A stretch of 64,000 nt of DNA from positions 1,240,001 through 1,304,000 of the forward strand of contig NZ_OX365700.1 of the NCBI RefSeq assembly GCF_947241125.1. The letters are read 5' to 3'. Numbering within the stretch: the stretch's first letter is position 1; every line of letters begins with the position of its first letter. Position numbers and translations under genes: made by a program. Shown here in pieces: positions 18,440 through 26,475 of the stretch. This stretch comes from Nitrospira tepida (lineage in GTDB: Bacteria > Nitrospirota > Nitrospiria > Nitrospirales > Nitrospiraceae). The notes beneath the pieces were generated by a model. It worked only from the letters and a program-made list of their open reading frames with translations, was not told the DNA's origin and made no database searches.

Positions 18440-19405
18440 TTACCTGGTCGCGACTTCCCGGCGATAAGCCGCAAACGAAGGGACGCCGTACGGTCGTGGC
18501 AGCTCCGGGTGCTGGGAGAGCGTTTGGAGAATGCGCTCTTTGGTGCCCCAGTCGCACCATGACATCTGCGTGAGCGGCAACAGCGCCAGACGATGGGTCT
18601 GTCGGGAGAGCACGGCGGTGGAGAAATTCAACGACGGCACGGTGCGATAGATTTCCGCCGTGACGGCATGTTCCCAATCCGTGCCGATGAACCGGCGGAG
18701 CAGCATCGAGCCGGCGGTCAATTCCGGCAAGCCGGCGCACATCACCTGCAGGAGCACCGAGGCGCGGCTCACGAGCATGCCGGTGTTCCAGAGCCATCCG
18801 TCCGCCAGCAGGCTGCGCGCCTGTTCGCGCGACGGCTTCTCCACAAAGCCGGCGACGCTTTCGAACGTCTGCCCGCCGATGCGGCTCCGCGTGACGCCTC
18901 GCTTGATCCAGCCGTAATCGGGCTCCGGCGACGCCGGTTCCGCCCCAAGCAGGACGATGTGATCGGCGGCATCCGCCGCCAGAAAGGCCTCGGCGTTCGC
19001 CACAGCCTCCACCAGCCGTTCATGCGGGCGAATGAAATGGTCGGACGGCAACAGGGCGATCACGGCGTTCGGATCGCGATCCAGAATATGCGCCAGCGGC
19101 AGCAGCACGCCCAGGGCGGTGCCGCGGCTTTCCGGTTGAATGAGGATCGTGCCCGGAGGCCGTTGGCCCAGACACTCCAACAGGTACGGGAGATGGTGCT
19201 CGGTCCCGACGACCAGCACCTGCTCCGGTGGCAAAAACGTTTCGGCCCTGAGCACGGTCTCCTCGACCAGCGTGTGACGGCCGGCGAACGAGCAAAACTG
19301 TTTGGGCCGGTCCGTTCCGTAGCACTCCCGGACATAGGGTTTCAGCCGTTCCCCTTCCCCGCCCGCTAAGACAATGGCCCACAGGTGTGTGCGGTCGTGC
19401 GTCAT
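18440..19405 (-). CDS. mannose-1-phosphate guanylyltransferase-like nucleotidyltransferase
   Basis: A 321-residue sugar-phosphate nucleotidyltransferase. The signature AIVLAGGEGERLKPY at residues 10-24 is followed by DRPKQFCSFAGRHTLVE, the pattern of GDP-mannose pyrophosphorylases. PESRGTALG, LLPSDHF and GFVEKPSREQA are further conserved blocks, as is WNTGMLV. It lacks the C-terminal isomerase domain of the bifunctional ManC type. The product would be GDP-mannose or a similar NDP-sugar for surface polysaccharide. It is 21 bases downstream of the zinc-ribbon gene and probably shares its sigma-54-like promoter. Confidence 0.82.
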   Translation of the reverse strand: MTHDRTHLWAIVLAGGEGERLKPYVRECYGTDRPKQFCSFAGRHTLVEETVLRAETFLPPEQVLVVGTEHHLPYLLECLGQRPPGTILIQPESRGTALGVLLPLAHILDRDPNAVIALLPSDHFIRPHERLVEAVANAEAFLAADAADHIVLLGAEPASPEPDYGWIKRGVTRSRIGGQTFESVAGFVEKPSREQARSLLADGWLWNTGMLVSRASVLLQVMCAGLPELTAGSMLLRRFIGTDWEHAVTAEIYRTVPSLNFSTAVLSRQTHRLALLPLTQMSWCDWGTKERILQTLSQHPELPRPYGVPSFAAYRREVATR

Positions 19406-19426
19406 GGCGGTTCCTCCTTGTGAAGA

Positions 19427-19759
19427 TCAGTCGGTGCCGGTGGGGCCGAGGCTCGGGCTCGACCGGCGCCCGGTCGCGCATGCCATCCAGATCGGGGTGG
19501 TCGGCGTCCGTGCTCCGGCGCTCCGTCGGAAGGCCGGCGAATCGGCGCCGCGGCATCGGTTGGCCCGGATCACGGGATCGTCGATCGAGCCGCAATTGAC
19601 GCACCGGTGGCAAGCATCGCGTTCTTCCCAGCGGGGCCCGAGATGGTCAAAGAGGGTATCGGTAACAAGCAGCCCGCCGCAGCGGCCACAGGGTGCCGAG
19701 GGCGCCGGATGGATCGCGCCGGGTGAAGAGCAGCGGAGCTGCCGAGAACGATTTCCCAT
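19427..19759 (-). CDS. small zinc-ribbon protein
   Basis: A 110-residue protein starting at ATG 19759 with AAGGAGA upstream; the in-frame sequence back to 19807 is dismissed. Two Cys pairs, CGRCGG and CVNCGS, are separated by about 29 residues. A DPVIRANR segment follows, a layout I associate with short zinc-ribbon proteins that recur in Nitrospira-like genomes (from memory, not searched). Function is unknown. The last 40 residues are low in structure and may not be conserved. A minus-strand -24/-12 element lies at 19824-19840. Confidence 0.65.
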   Translation of the reverse strand: MGNRSRQLRCSSPGAIHPAPSAPCGRCGGLLVTDTLFDHLGPRWEERDACHRCVNCGSIDDPVIRANRCRGADSPAFRRSAGARTPTTPIWMACATGRRSSPSLGPTGTD

Positions 19760-19823
19760 GGGCTGAGTCTCCTTACTTGGCGGTTTCACCCCTGAGAACG
19801 GAGGCATTCCTTTTTACGACCCC

Positions 19824-19840
19824 ACGCAAGATTCGGTCCT
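19824..19840 (-). promoter_or_regulatory. sigma-54-like -24/-12 promoter for the zinc-ribbon/nucleotidyltransferase genes
   Basis: Read on the minus strand, AGGACCG-AATC-TTGCG has GG and GC spaced by exactly ten bases, with an ideal TTGC -12 box and a partial -24 box. The transcription start would fall near 19812, about 50 bases before the zinc-ribbon ATG. It diverges from the promoter at 20057-20072, with the palindrome at 19964-19991 between them. Confidence 0.45.
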
Positions 19841-19963
19841 ATCCCTGCTTGTCTTTTCCTCGGTCGCCTGAACGCGCCGGGGCATGGCTGGGCAGAGGGT
19901 CCATTCTCTTCCCGTCCTTTCGGTCCGGGACGGCGCGGCCGCATCTCGCTCAGCCTGGACACG

Positions 19964-19991
19964 AATCCGCACGGTGCGTTCCGTGCGGATT
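19964..19991. promoter_or_regulatory. 28-bp palindrome, candidate activator site between divergent sigma-54-like promoters
   Basis: Perfect 11-bp inverted repeat AATCCGCACGG / CCGTGCGGATT separated by TGCGTT. The core CCGCAC-N10-GTGCGG with an inner TGCG two bases after the left arm recurs with identical spacing at 29694-29715 and 34549-34570. It lies 66 bases before one -24/-12 element and about 124 bases from the divergent one, a normal position for a bacterial enhancer-binding protein. Confidence 0.65.
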
Positions 19992-20056
19992 AGCTCGCTT
20001 TGCCGGATGACGATCCGCGCCTTGCCAGGATTCCGGCGCAGGGAGGACCGGCGGAG

Positions 20057-20072
20057 CTGGTATGGCCCTTGC
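20057..20072 (+). promoter_or_regulatory. sigma-54-like -24/-12 promoter of the kinase/activator operon
   Basis: CTGGTATGGCCCTTGC matches the YTGGYAYR-N4-TTGC consensus at every defined position except the final W (C here). The expected start site is near 20084, ahead of the kinase ATG at 20145. Because the second gene of the operon is an NtrC-type activator, autoregulation is likely. Confidence 0.65.
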
Positions 20073-20144
20073 CCGTACTGGTTCCACGATGTTTGACAAG
20101 GGATGGAGCCGGTCTTTAGGATGGCTTGTTCGCGCGGAGACCCC

Positions 20145-22076
20145 ATGCGAGAGAAGCTCGCCCGCCTGTTTCGCAATCTTCCCATCGAACGCAAGCTCCT
20201 TCTTGCTTCCGTCATCCCCCTTGCGGCGCTCATCATGCTGAGCCTGGTGACCTATCAGAGCGTGGAGGTGTTCTCCCACGACGAGGACGAGCTGCAACGC
20301 ATCTATCAGGCCCAGGCCCTCTCCTCCGAATACATGCGGCTGGCGGTGGACTTGGAAACCGGCTTCCGCGGCTACACCTTGACGAACCAGGACAGTTTTC
20401 TCCGTCCCTTCCAAACCGCCCGCGAGGGCATCCTCATCCTGGGCAACATGCTGGAAGGGCTGGTCAGCGAAGACCCGTCGCAGCGGGCGATGATCGAGGA
20501 GGTCCAAGCCCTCGTCGAGCAGATGGTGCGGGAGAAGGAAGCGCTGATTCAGCAATTGAAGGCGGGACGGCAGGAGGAAGCCGAGCACTACATCGAGGAA
20601 GGCCAGGGGCGAGTCCTGATGGCGGGCATCCGAAACGGCATGGCGCAATTCACGGCGCTCCAACGGAATCTGCTGAACGCCAGGCTGGCGAGCGTCAGCC
20701 TGGACCGGACGTCGTTGCTGTACGTGGTGCTGTGGGGAGGGGCGCTGACGTTGGGCCTGACGGTCCTGGCGCTGCACCTGGTCGCCCGGTCCATCACCGG
20801 ACCGCTGATCGGTCTGGCCCGGGCCGTCGGAGGCGCGCCGTCCGGGGCTGTGCCAGCCGTTCCCGTCCTGGAGCGGCAGGACGAAATCGGACACCTGACC
20901 CAAGTCATGCATGCGATGAGCGTGCAGATCAAGGAACACCTGTCGAAACTGGAAGAATCGGAAGCCGAGCTGCGGGGGGTCAACCAGGACCTGTCCGCCT
21001 CCGAGGCGAAATACCGCAGCCTGGTCGACCACGCGCCGTTCGGCATCTTCACCACCAAGGGCATGAGCATCACTTTCAGCAACCGGTACAACCAGACCCT
21101 GGCCGGTCTGGACCCGGATGACCAGATGAACCCCGACATGTTCCGCCATTCCATCCATCCCTCGGACCGCCAGCGCGTGTTGACGGAATTCGCCCAGGCG
21201 ATCGAGCAGGATCGGCCCTGCGAGACCGTGTTTCGGTTTCTGCAGAAGGACGGGACGGTCCGCAAGGTGCTGAGCCGCCGCATTCCGATCAAGGACGCGG
21301 CGGGTCAAACCATCATGTATCAGGGATTCAACATCGACATCACGGCCTTGGACCTCTTGCAGGAACGGTTGAGCCGCTCGGAACGGTTGGCGACATTGGG
21401 CCAGGTGGCGGCCGGCATCGCGCACGAGATCCGAAATCCGCTCGTGGGGATCGGCTCCACGACGGCCTTGCTGATGGATGATACGCCGCAGTCGGATCCG
21501 CGCCATGCGGAGTTGGGGATTATCCTGCGTGAAACCAGACGGCTCGACCGCATCGTGAACCAGATCATCGACTATGCGCGGCCTCGGGAAGTGGCCCCGA
21601 TCACCTTTGCGGTTGAGGACCTGCTCGGCGAAACAGTGAAGGTGCTGGAGGCGTCCCTGGCGGCCAAGCGAATCGAGGTGGCGAAGGAGGTGCCGCCCGG
21701 CGGGCTCACGCTGCACGCGGATCGCGATCAACTCAAGCAGGTGCTGCTGAACCTGATCCAAAACGCCGTCGACGCTTCCCCGGAAGGCGGGCGCGTCACC
21801 CTTAGCGCGTTCTCGATGCCGGGCGACCGCGGCCCCGGCCTGGTGCTCAAGGTCGCCGATGCCGGTTGCGGAATTCACAGCGAGGATCTGGCCCATGCGT
21901 TCGAGCCCTTTTTCACGAAGGGCAAGCATCGCGGCACCGGACTGGGATTGGCCATTTGCCGCAACATCATCGAAGCGCACGGGGGCGACATCCAACTCAC
22001 CAGCGAGGTCGGCAAGGGCACCAGCGCCAGGATTTGGCTGCCCGTCCGCCAGGACGTGACGGTCATCGAGGGGTAG
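20145..22076 (+). CDS. membrane sensor histidine kinase (CHASE3-HAMP-PAS)
   Basis: A 643-residue kinase from the ATG at 20145 (an earlier in-frame ATG at 20103 would sit close to the predicted transcription start). Transmembrane segment 1 is at about residues 17-37, a periplasmic CHASE3-type helical sensor with DLETGFRGYTLTNQDSFL at about 40-185, TM2 at about 190-215, HAMP to about 265, PAS at about 285-400. HisKA has His427 in GIAHEIRNPLVG; the HATPase has GTGLGLAICRNI near the end. It is two bases upstream of the NtrC-type regulator and is its expected partner. The external signal is unknown. Confidence 0.92.
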   Translation: MREKLARLFRNLPIERKLLLASVIPLAALIMLSLVTYQSVEVFSHDEDELQRIYQAQALSSEYMRLAVDLETGFRGYTLTNQDSFLRPFQTAREGILILGNMLEGLVSEDPSQRAMIEEVQALVEQMVREKEALIQQLKAGRQEEAEHYIEEGQGRVLMAGIRNGMAQFTALQRNLLNARLASVSLDRTSLLYVVLWGGALTLGLTVLALHLVARSITGPLIGLARAVGGAPSGAVPAVPVLERQDEIGHLTQVMHAMSVQIKEHLSKLEESEAELRGVNQDLSASEAKYRSLVDHAPFGIFTTKGMSITFSNRYNQTLAGLDPDDQMNPDMFRHSIHPSDRQRVLTEFAQAIEQDRPCETVFRFLQKDGTVRKVLSRRIPIKDAAGQTIMYQGFNIDITALDLLQERLSRSERLATLGQVAAGIAHEIRNPLVGIGSTTALLMDDTPQSDPRHAELGIILRETRRLDRIVNQIIDYARPREVAPITFAVEDLLGETVKVLEASLAAKRIEVAKEVPPGGLTLHADRDQLKQVLLNLIQNAVDASPEGGRVTLSAFSMPGDRGPGLVLKVADAGCGIHSEDLAHAFEPFFTKGKHRGTGLGLAICRNIIEAHGGDIQLTSEVGKGTSARIWLPVRQDVTVIEG

Positions 22077-22078
22077 CT

Positions 22079-23467
22079 ATGCAGATCACCATCTTTGTGA
22101 CGGACGACGAACCCGCCATCCGGTCGGCCATCGTCAAGCGGCTCTCCCGCAAGAAGCATCGGGTCGTCGGGTATGAGTCCGGCGACGCGTTGCTGGCCGC
22201 CGTGGAGCACGAGATCCCCGATTTGATCCTGCTCGACCTGAAGATGCCGGGCCTCAGCGGGCTGGACACGCTCAAGAAAGTCCGCCCGCTCGCGCCCCAG
22301 GCTCTGATCATCATGCTGACCGCGTACGGCACCGTGCAGGGCGCCGTCGAGGCCATGAAGCTGGGCGCCTACGATTTTCTCATCAAAACGGTGGATCTGG
22401 ACGGCATCGAGCCGGTGTTGGCGCGCGCCATCGATCTGCTGGGCCTTCGCCTCAGGCTGGAGGAGGAGGGGCGGGATCAGGACAGCCAGTACGCCCTGTC
22501 CAACCTGGAAGCGAACAGCCCGCTCATGCAACAGATCCTGGCGCAGGCGCGGGACGTGGCGTCCAGCGCCCGGTCGACCGTGTTGTTGTTGGGGGAGACG
22601 GGCACGGGCAAGGAGTTCCTCGCGCGGGTGCTGCATCACAACGGCGCGCGCGCCAGGGGGCCGTTCATCGGGGTCAACTGTACGGCGATTCCCAAGGATC
22701 TGTTCGAGAGCGAGCTGTTCGGGTTCGAACGAGGGGCCTTCACGGGCGCCTCGCAACGGAAGATCGGCCTGCTGGAGAAATCGGAAGGCGGCACGTTGTT
22801 CCTGGACGAGATCGGAGACCTCGATCTGGCGATGCAGGGAAAATTGCTTCGCGTCCTTCAGGAGCGTTCCTTCAGGCGGCTGGGCGGCACCGACGACATC
22901 GGGGTGGACTTTCGGCTGATCGCCGCCACCAATCGGGACCTCAAAAAAGCCGTCGCGTCGGGACTCTTCCGTGAAGACCTGTTCTTCCGTTTGAACGTGA
23001 TGACGTTCGAGTTGCCGCCGCTGCGGAAGCGGGTGGAGGACATCCTTCCCCTGTGCCGGCGGGCCCTGTTCCGCTACGGCAAGGAGTTCGGCAAGGACGT
23101 GATGGAGATCGAGCCGGACGCGGCGGCGATGCTCCAACAATATGCGTACCCCGGCAATATTCGCGAGCTGGAGAATATCATCGAACGCGCGATGATCTTC
23201 TGTCAGGGGCAGATGCTGACGGCCGACCATCTCCCCGCCGAACTGCGGAACCGGGTCGGGCAGACCGCCGTGACGGTGGTGCAGGGAGAGGAGCAGTTGC
23301 TGCGGGTGGAAGCGAAGCTCGGGAAACAGTCGTTGGCGGACATCGAGCAGGCGATCATCCAGGAAGTGCTCCGTCTCAGCGACTACAACAAGACCGCCGC
23401 CGCCAAGCATCTGGGATTGACCAGGTTTGCACTGGATCGCCGCTTGAGAAAGGCCGAGGACGAGTAG
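22079..23467 (+). CDS. NtrC-family sigma-54 response regulator
   Basis: A 462-residue protein from ATG 22079, directly after the kinase stop; the longer open frame is shadow of the kinase gene. The receiver domain (1-120) has Asp53 in LILLDLKMPG. The AAA+ domain has Walker A GETGTGKE near 173, the sigma-54-contacting GAFTGA at 219-224, Walker B LFLDEIGDL, and RLNVMTFELPPLRKR. The C-terminal Fis-type helix-turn-helix includes DYNKTAAAKHLGLTR. All parts needed to remodel sigma-54 holoenzyme are intact. The nearest candidate target is the palindrome and promoter pair just upstream of its own operon. Confidence 0.94.
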   Translation: MQITIFVTDDEPAIRSAIVKRLSRKKHRVVGYESGDALLAAVEHEIPDLILLDLKMPGLSGLDTLKKVRPLAPQALIIMLTAYGTVQGAVEAMKLGAYDFLIKTVDLDGIEPVLARAIDLLGLRLRLEEEGRDQDSQYALSNLEANSPLMQQILAQARDVASSARSTVLLLGETGTGKEFLARVLHHNGARARGPFIGVNCTAIPKDLFESELFGFERGAFTGASQRKIGLLEKSEGGTLFLDEIGDLDLAMQGKLLRVLQERSFRRLGGTDDIGVDFRLIAATNRDLKKAVASGLFREDLFFRLNVMTFELPPLRKRVEDILPLCRRALFRYGKEFGKDVMEIEPDAAAMLQQYAYPGNIRELENIIERAMIFCQGQMLTADHLPAELRNRVGQTAVTVVQGEEQLLRVEAKLGKQSLADIEQAIIQEVLRLSDYNKTAAAKHLGLTRFALDRRLRKAEDE

Positions 23468-23894
23468 CTTCCAGCGCCCTCCTTCCGCTTCTCCGTTCTC
23501 CTCCCTTTTCACTTCTTACTGTTCCCTTTCATCCGAATCGTGTTCTGCAACGGTACGCGTCGTTTCGTTTCGTGATCACCCTGCGTGCCTGCCGCGATGC
23601 CCTCTCTCGTTAATCCTCTCCTTCCGGGCGATTCAGAGCGAAATCGCACAGGCCGCTCGCCCCTTCCACGCTCGTCGCGTCTGCTCCCGTTGGTCTCGAT
23701 CGACCAGCTTGCTCAATGAGGACGCGGGCGGCTTGATGTTTCGGCCAATTCGTCCTCTGCGCCAAGGCTGCGGCCATCAGCCGGCCTGCCTGTCAAATAC
23801 ATGCGGGCATGGACATTGCTCCGCCGACTCTGTGTCGGATGATGTCTGACAGACGGACGACGCGAACGGATCGAGTCGGCACGAAGGAGGCGCC
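23468..23894. other. 427-base intergenic region before the FNT gene
   Basis: Non-coding. It contains the end of the activator operon, a sigma-54-like promoter at 23803-23820, an inverted repeat GAGGACG / CGTCCTC around 23718-23757, and a half-site-like AATCGCAC near 23645 that resembles the left arm of the palindromes elsewhere. In the leader, CCGAC-TCTGT-GTCGG and GTCTGACAGAC form two short hairpins. Confidence 0.5.
23803..23820 (+). promoter_or_regulatory. sigma-54-like -24/-12 promoter of the FNT transporter
   Basis: CGGGCATGGACATTGCT fits YTGGYAYR-N4-TTGCW with one mismatch (G for T just before the GG). GG and GC are spaced ten bases apart. The expected start is near 23831, about 64 bases upstream of the ATG at 23895. 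Confidence 0.6.
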
Positions 23895-24788
23895 ATGGAT
23901 TACGTGAAACCGCAAGGGGTGGTGGAGAGCATGCTGGCCGGCGGGGTGTACAAACTCAACGTGCCGCCTCGGCATTTGATACTCCGCGGCATGTTGGCCG
24001 GCGCCTACCTGGGCATCGGGACGAGCATGGCGGTGACGGCGGCGGTCGAAACCGGGTACTGGATCGTCGGAAGCATCTTGTTTCCGTTCGGCCTCGCGCT
24101 CGCGATCTTGCTCGGGGCAGAGATCATTACCGGCAGCTTCGCCCTGCTCCCCTGCGCGGCTGCGGCGGGCAAGGAAAACGCCGGCATCCGGCAGGTGCTG
24201 GCCAACTGGGGCTTGGTCTTTCTCGGCAACCTCATGGGCAGCACGCTCTATGCGGGGTTGTTCGCGATCGCGCTGACCACGGCCGGGGACGCGCAGATCA
24301 ACGCGGTGGGGACCAAGCTGATCGCCATTGCCGAAGCCAAGACCAACTACTACGCCTTGCACGGCTCCGCCGGCCTTCTGGCCGCCTTTACCAAGGGCAT
24401 CCTGTGCAATTGGATGGTGAGCTTGGCCGTGGTGGCCGCCTACATGTCGACCTCCTTCTCCGGAAAGATGGTCGCGATCTGGGGCCCCACGCTGCTGTTC
24501 TTTTCCCAGGGATTCGAGCACGCGGTCGTGAACATGTTCTTGATTCCCGTCGGGGTGTTGCTGGGCGCTAATATCGACCTCTCTACCTGGTGGCTGTGGA
24601 ACCAAATTCCCGTCACGCTCGGCAATCTCGTCGGCGGCATGGTCTTCACCGGACTGGCCATTTACGGAACCCATTCGAGCAGGGCGAACGCCGCGACGGC
24701 GACGCTACCGGTCGGGACTCCCGCGCCGGCCTATGCCGTCGAACGAGAGCCCCGCGCCGAGACGCCGGGGTACTCCGTCACTCGATGA
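23895..24788 (+). CDS. formate/nitrite transporter family protein
   Basis: A 297-residue FNT channel. Six membrane segments are readable: about 28-50, 60-80, 105-130, 155-180, 190-215 and 230-255. LLGAEIITGSFALLP in the second helix region, ANWGLVFLGNLMGS and KGILCNWMV are FNT signatures. The pore His-region (FSQGFEHAVVNMFLIP) is present. In a nitrite-oxidising Nitrospira the likely substrate is nitrite (uptake or export) or formate; sequence alone does not decide. GGAGGC precedes the ATG. An efflux system follows 61 bases later on the same strand. Confidence 0.88.
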   Translation: MDYVKPQGVVESMLAGGVYKLNVPPRHLILRGMLAGAYLGIGTSMAVTAAVETGYWIVGSILFPFGLALAILLGAEIITGSFALLPCAAAAGKENAGIRQVLANWGLVFLGNLMGSTLYAGLFAIALTTAGDAQINAVGTKLIAIAEAKTNYYALHGSAGLLAAFTKGILCNWMVSLAVVAAYMSTSFSGKMVAIWGPTLLFFSQGFEHAVVNMFLIPVGVLLGANIDLSTWWLWNQIPVTLGNLVGGMVFTGLAIYGTHSSRANAATATLPVGTPAPAYAVEREPRAETPGYSVTR

Positions 24789-24849
24789 ATAGAACCGGCC
24801 GCGTGGGAAAATCTTGCGGCACGAAGATCACGACCACGGAGATGAGCCC

Positions 24850-26475
24850 ATGGTGCAGGACGTGATGCAGCGCTGGTCGAACAGCCCGAGACCCTTTCCG
24901 CGGCGATTGCGCGGGTGGCGATTGACGCTGTTCAATGTCCTGCTCGGCATCGCCCATGCCATGGTGCTCTTCAACGCGGCCTCCTACATCGCCTTCCTGC
25001 CCCATGTGTCGGGAGATCTGGGCGGCGTGCTCCCCAGCTTCGGCACCTGGGCGCAGACCGATTTCATGATCGCGCTCGCGCTGGCGTTTCCCGTGTCGCG
25101 GTGGTTGGCCTGTCGATTCGGCGATTATCGGGTATTCGTGGGGGCCTTCGTGCTGTATGCGCTGGCGTCGCTGCTCTGCGCGGTGAGCACCGCGATCCCG
25201 CAATTCCTCACGGCCCGTATTCTGCTGGGGTTTACCGGAGGCCTCACCCTGCCGATCGGCCAGGCCATGCTGTTGAAAGAATATCCGGACCGGCGAAAGG
25301 CGCTCGTCCTGGGCATCTGGGGTTTCTATACACTCTTGCCCTTCACCATCGGGTTTCCGGTCGGCGGATGGATTGCCGATGAGCTCGGCTGGCGCGAGCT
25401 GTTCATTTTGAACGTGCCGGTCAGCCTGTTGATCGCTGGATTGATCGGGGGCCTGTTGTATGGCCGCGGGTTCGTCCCCTGCCGCGTCAATTTCGATTTC
25501 GTCGGGTTCCTGTTGCTCGCGGTGATCTTCGGCGGCGTGCAGACGATTCTCAACCAGGGCAACGATTTCGATTGGTTCGATTCGGGGTTTCTCGAACTGA
25601 TGCTGCTGGTGGTCGTCGTGGCGGTGCCGGCCTGGATCATTTGGGAACTGGATGAAGAGCATCCGGCCATCGATCTGCGGCTGTTTGCCGTGCGCAACGT
25701 GGCGATCGGCTTGATCTGCCTCACCGTGGGCTTCTTCTCCCTCCAGGGCCTGCTGTCCCTGTTCATCGTCCAGCTCCAGTTGCTGATGGGCTATTCGTCC
25801 TATCTGGCCGGCTTGGTGTTTCTGCCGATGTTCATCTTTGGCGTGCCCATGATCGCCGTCATGCACCATCTGGTGGCGCGCCTGGATGTCCGGCTGATGG
25901 CCTGCTTGAACCTGCTGGGATTTGCCGCCACCTATTACTGGATCGGGTTGTTCGACGATCCGCATTCGTTCGATCAGATCTTCTGGCCCATGCTGGTCGA
26001 AGGGATCTTCCTGGGCTCGTTCTTCACGCCCCTGACCGTGTTGACGCTGCATGGTTTGACGGGAGACCGGCTGATGCGGGCGGCGGAAGCCGCCAACCTC
26101 CTGCGTATCGCGGCCGGCGCGTTCGGGATCACCATGCAGGGGGTCATCCTGTTTCGGCGCGGCCCGCTGCACCAATTACAACTTGCGGACCATGCCGGCG
26201 GCCGAGTGTCGGTGTCCTACGACGCGGTGCAACAGTTCATCACCAAGCTGCAACCGTTGGGCTTCGACTTCGAGATGGCGCACAAGAAGCTGCAACTGCT
26301 GGTCAAGCAAGAGGCCGGCATCCTGGCCTTGAACGACGCCTTCCTTGTGGGCAGCTATCTCTGTTTGGGATTGGCCGCGCTGGTGTGGTTGGCGCGCTCG
26401 AACCATGCGGCCAGCGACAAGTCGCCGGAGGGGTTGCGGGAATGGCAGGCGGAAGAATTGGCGGAGCAACCGTGA
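24850..26475 (+). CDS. DHA2-type MFS drug exporter (EmrB-like)
   Basis: A 541-residue major facilitator of the 14-helix DHA2 type. Helix 1 starts at about residue 24; WLACRFGDYRVFVGAF is the loop 2-3 motif; ARILLGFTGGLTLPIGQAM is the motif-C-like helix 4-5 region. GGAG lies nine bases before the ATG at 24850; the in-frame TTG further upstream is unlikely. It is followed by a TolC-type lipoprotein (TGATG overlap) and an HlyD-type adaptor, so it should be the inner-membrane pump of a tripartite exporter of toxic organic compounds or a secreted metabolite. Confidence 0.88.
   Translation: MVQDVMQRWSNSPRPFPRRLRGWRLTLFNVLLGIAHAMVLFNAASYIAFLPHVSGDLGGVLPSFGTWAQTDFMIALALAFPVSRWLACRFGDYRVFVGAFVLYALASLLCAVSTAIPQFLTARILLGFTGGLTLPIGQAMLLKEYPDRRKALVLGIWGFYTLLPFTIGFPVGGWIADELGWRELFILNVPVSLLIAGLIGGLLYGRGFVPCRVNFDFVGFLLLAVIFGGVQTILNQGNDFDWFDSGFLELMLLVVVVAVPAWIIWELDEEHPAIDLRLFAVRNVAIGLICLTVGFFSLQGLLSLFIVQLQLLMGYSSYLAGLVFLPMFIFGVPMIAVMHHLVARLDVRLMACLNLLGFAATYYWIGLFDDPHSFDQIFWPMLVEGIFLGSFFTPLTVLTLHGLTGDRLMRAAEAANLLRIAAGAFGITMQGVILFRRGPLHQLQLADHAGGRVSVSYDAVQQFITKLQPLGFDFEMAHKKLQLLVKQEAGILALNDAFLVGSYLCLGLAALVWLARSNHAASDKSPEGLREWQAEELAEQP

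Noticed and set aside
19950-21995. 681-codon minus-strand open frame
   Set aside because: Antisense to the CHASE3 kinase, whose domains and start are clear. It would also cover the promoter region.
21875-23512. 545-codon minus-strand open frame
   Set aside because: Antisense shadow of the NtrC-type regulator, without protein-like blocks.
23881-23899. GGCACGAAGGAGGC before the FNT gene as a sigma-54 promoter
   Set aside because: The -24 part fits, but the -12 part is AGGC and overlaps the ribosome site; the element at 23803 is far better.
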